From assembly GCA_005883115.1 (NCBI GenBank), contig VAZQ01000271.1:1164-8279 (forward strand): a stretch of 7,116 nt of DNA, written 5' to 3'. Source of the DNA: Alphaproteobacteria bacterium. Its GTDB lineage: Bacteria; Pseudomonadota; Alphaproteobacteria; Rhizobiales; Xanthobacteraceae. The position numbers and the translations under genes were made by a program. The stretch's first letter is position 1, and each line of letters begins with the position of its first letter. The notes below the pieces were generated by a model. The model had not been told where the DNA came from. It saw only the letters and a list, made by a program, of their open reading frames with translations, and made no database searches. Below, piece after piece: positions 6,192 to 7,116 of this stretch.

Positions 6192-6434
6192 CTACTGCCT
6201 GATCATGGCGAGGGAAAATTCGCCGTTGCGGATGCGCACCGCAAGCCCCTCGGCGAAACGCGCCGCCGGCTCCTCGCCGTAGGTCGACACGAACTCGGCG
6301 AAGGCGGCGAAGAGGCAGGCCTGCGCCAAACAATCGCCGTCGATCCCCTCGACGCGCGCTTCGGCCCAGGCTGCGTTGAGGTACCCGAGCGCAGCCCGCT
6401 TCTGCTCATGATCCGGCACCGGGACCTCGGTCAC
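6192..6434 (-). CDS. Small conserved-looking protein of unknown function, GTG start
   Basis: An 80-residue protein with a balanced composition and helix-forming repeats of the type LNAAWAEARVEGIDGDCLAQ and EFVSTYGEEPAARFAEGL, ending in EFSLAMIRQ. It has no signal peptide or membrane span and is acidic overall, so it is probably cytoplasmic. I do not recognise a named family. The non-random amino acid pattern, unlike the Arg/Ala-rich shadows around it, argues that it is real. The start is GTG at 6434. In the same frame a TAA lies 30 bases upstream with no other start codon between, so this is the earliest possible start; two nearby ATGs (6439 and 6436) are in another frame and hit TGA at once. 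That TGA overlaps the GTG as GTGA, so a tiny upstream ORF could couple to it. Only a weak GGGC lies ahead of the start. The stop is TAG. Confidence 0.75.
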   Translation of the reverse strand: MTEVPVPDHEQKRAALGYLNAAWAEARVEGIDGDCLAQACLFAAFAEFVSTYGEEPAARFAEGLAVRIRNGEFSLAMIRQ

Positions 6435-6490
6435 ATCATGCCCATGTCGCTCGGCGGGCGGTTACAGGACCACGTTAGCATGCGAGCCAC
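6431..6490 (-). CDS. Possible 19-codon upstream ORF coupled to the 80-residue gene
   Basis: A short frame from GTG at 6490 (or ATG at 6481) encodes VARMLTWSCNRPPSDMGMM and stops at TGA 6433-6431. The stop overlaps the GTG of the next gene by the GTGA arrangement used for translational coupling. AGG lies about six bases before the GTG at 6490, and a TAG precedes the frame. At this size open frames arise easily by chance, and the peptide matches nothing I know. It could be a leader peptide, a ribosome-delivery ORF, or nothing. Confidence 0.2.
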   Translation of the reverse strand: MARMLTWSCNRPPSDMGMM

Positions 6491-6570
6491 GTTCGCCTAG
6501 AGCGGAACTCGAGGAACGGTTAATGCCTCCGCCTGTCCTCGCATGATCGCCCACGAGGCCAAATATCTCT

Positions 6571-6652
6571 TCCGTTCATTCCCGCGAAAGAGCGAATCCA
6601 GGGGCCCGGTCTCCGACTTGGGTCCCCGCTGTCTGTCGCGGGGACGAACGGA
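6571..6652 (+). repeat. REPIN-like dispersed palindromic element (two inverted REP-like hairpins)
   Basis: The ends form a terminal inverted repeat of 16 bases with two mismatches: TCCGTTCATTCCCGCG at 6571-6586 and the complement of TCCGTTCGTCCCCGCG at 6637-6652. Inside, the right half forms a perfect 8-bp hairpin (GTCCCCGC at 6622-6629 with GCGGGGAC at 6638-6645, loop TGTCTGTC). The left half carries a weaker one around CCCGCGAAAGAGCG. Two inverted REP-like units about 80 bases apart end to end match the REPIN/BIME layout, elements mobilised by RAYT transposases elsewhere in a genome. No RAYT gene is in this window. The element lies 31 bases downstream of the TIGR02301-family gene. A small plus-strand open frame over it is the usual false ORF of such repeats. 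Confidence 0.7.
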
Positions 6653-6683
6653 GGAAAAAGTTCGGTGTGGCTACGAGGAGAGT

Positions 6684-7091
6684 TCAGTTCGCGTAACGCG
6701 CCGTCATCTCTCGCGCGATTTTTGAACCTTCTTCCAGGTAGCGGCGAATGACGATCTCCGCCGCCGGGGTGCAGGTGCGGTAGCTCAGCTGGTAGCCGCG
6801 GTAACCGCGATTGAAGCTCGCGATCATACGCAGGCGCCGCTCCCCGCTCGGGACTTCGGCATCGACGATCGCCTGCATCTCGTTGCGCCACTTCTGGCCT
6901 TCGTTGGCGCCGCAGATATTGCGCAGGTAATGCAAGGCACCGAGAATCTCGGCGAGGCGCTGCAGGCTCCCATCGAAGGGGGCGGCAGCTGCTTCGGCAC
7001 GCGCGCGCGTGTCGGCTGGCGCGAGGGTAAGCGTGGCCGCGACTGCGGCCACTGTGAAGACGCGCCGCCACATCGGAAAGGAAACCTGCAT
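6684..7091 (-). CDS. TIGR02301/DUF2385 family exported protein
   Basis: A 135-residue protein with an N-terminal signal (basic MWRRVF, then a hydrophobic stretch to about residue 24; likely processing before the mature region beginning near residue 33-38). The mature domain shows the family blocks LAEILGALHYLRNICG, NEGQKWRNEM, PSGERRLRMIASFNRGYRGY, SYRTCTPAA and RRYLEEGSKIAREM, reaching the typical end ARYAN. Cys60 and Cys107 are the only cysteines and could form a periplasmic disulfide. The family is small, restricted mainly to Hyphomicrobiales, and of unknown function. It is essentially full-length. The start at 7091 is the most upstream ATG; a second ATG at 7073 (residue 7) would also leave a complete signal peptide, and neither has a strong Shine-Dalgarno. 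Only 25 bases are visible upstream, so promoter and operon context cannot be judged. A REPIN-like repeat follows the stop. Confidence 0.92.
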   Translation of the reverse strand: MQVSFPMWRRVFTVAAVAATLTLAPADTRARAEAAAAPFDGSLQRLAEILGALHYLRNICGANEGQKWRNEMQAIVDAEVPSGERRLRMIASFNRGYRGYQLSYRTCTPAAEIVIRRYLEEGSKIAREMTARYAN

Positions 7092-7116
7092 GAGGGTTGG
7101 AGCGGTCGGACCGTGA

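Noticed and set aside
5607..6500. A 297-codon plus-strand open frame covering the exported protein and the 80-residue gene
   Set aside because: Composition is typical of an antisense shadow, it crosses two intergenic gaps, and both minus-strand genes are better supported.
6515..6530. GGTTAA, a half-site resembling a CtrA box
   Set aside because: Only one half-site is present with no properly spaced partner, so it is not distinguishable from chance.
6543..6725. 60-codon plus-strand open frame containing 'FPRKSESRGPVSDLGP'
   Set aside because: This is the translation of the REPIN-like repeat, a well-known kind of false ORF.
6781..6810. TAGCTCAGCTGGTAG, which looks like a tRNA D-arm
   Set aside because: It lies inside the TIGR02301 gene (encoding YQLSYRT on the other strand); no matching acceptor stem, anticodon arm or GGTTCGA T-arm follows at the right spacing.

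Overview
This is a GC-rich window with alanine- and arginine-rich proteins. Every gene I can support lies on the minus strand. The TIGR02301/DUF2385 family protein, the alphaproteobacterial form of the HD hydrolase, and the dispersed palindromic repeats all point to the Alphaproteobacteria, most likely Hyphomicrobiales near Bradyrhizobium, Rhodopseudomonas or Xanthobacteraceae. That placement comes from recalled family resemblance, not from a search. There is no transposase, phage gene, CRISPR array, tRNA or rRNA; this looks like ordinary chromosome.

In the direction of transcription (right to left) the layout is as follows. A small exported TIGR02301/DUF2385 protein (6684-7091) is followed by a two-hairpin REPIN-like repeat (6571-6652). 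Next come an 80-residue protein of unknown function with a GTG start (6192-6434), possibly preceded by a tiny overlapping upstream ORF, and an exported protein of unknown function (5418-6068). A gap holding a terminator-like or repeat-derived hairpin precedes the tight cluster ygfZ - tag - HD hydrolase (5271 to 3153), whose genes overlap by 4 bases or are 5 bases apart. A degenerate copy of the same repeat and a good sigma-70-like promoter separate this cluster from a dual-specificity/tyrosine phosphatase gene (2496-3005). A palindrome-rich gap with a 16-bp inverted repeat then leads into a very large multi-membrane-span DUF2339 gene (start 2348), which runs off the left edge after about 782 codons. 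That gene is the largest in the window although no stop codon for it is visible.

The core cluster suggests housekeeping. YgfZ supports Fe-S enzymes, Tag removes 3-methyladenine from DNA, and the HD protein resembles YfbR-type 5'-deoxynucleotidases, so a nucleic-acid/nucleotide maintenance theme is plausible but inferred. The phosphatase and DUF2339 protein have no demonstrated link to it. I found no convincing new biological system. The points most worth a second look are the inverted repeat beside the DUF2339 start, the two related REP-like repeats, the Glu-to-Asp change in Tag, and the GTGA-coupled small ORF.
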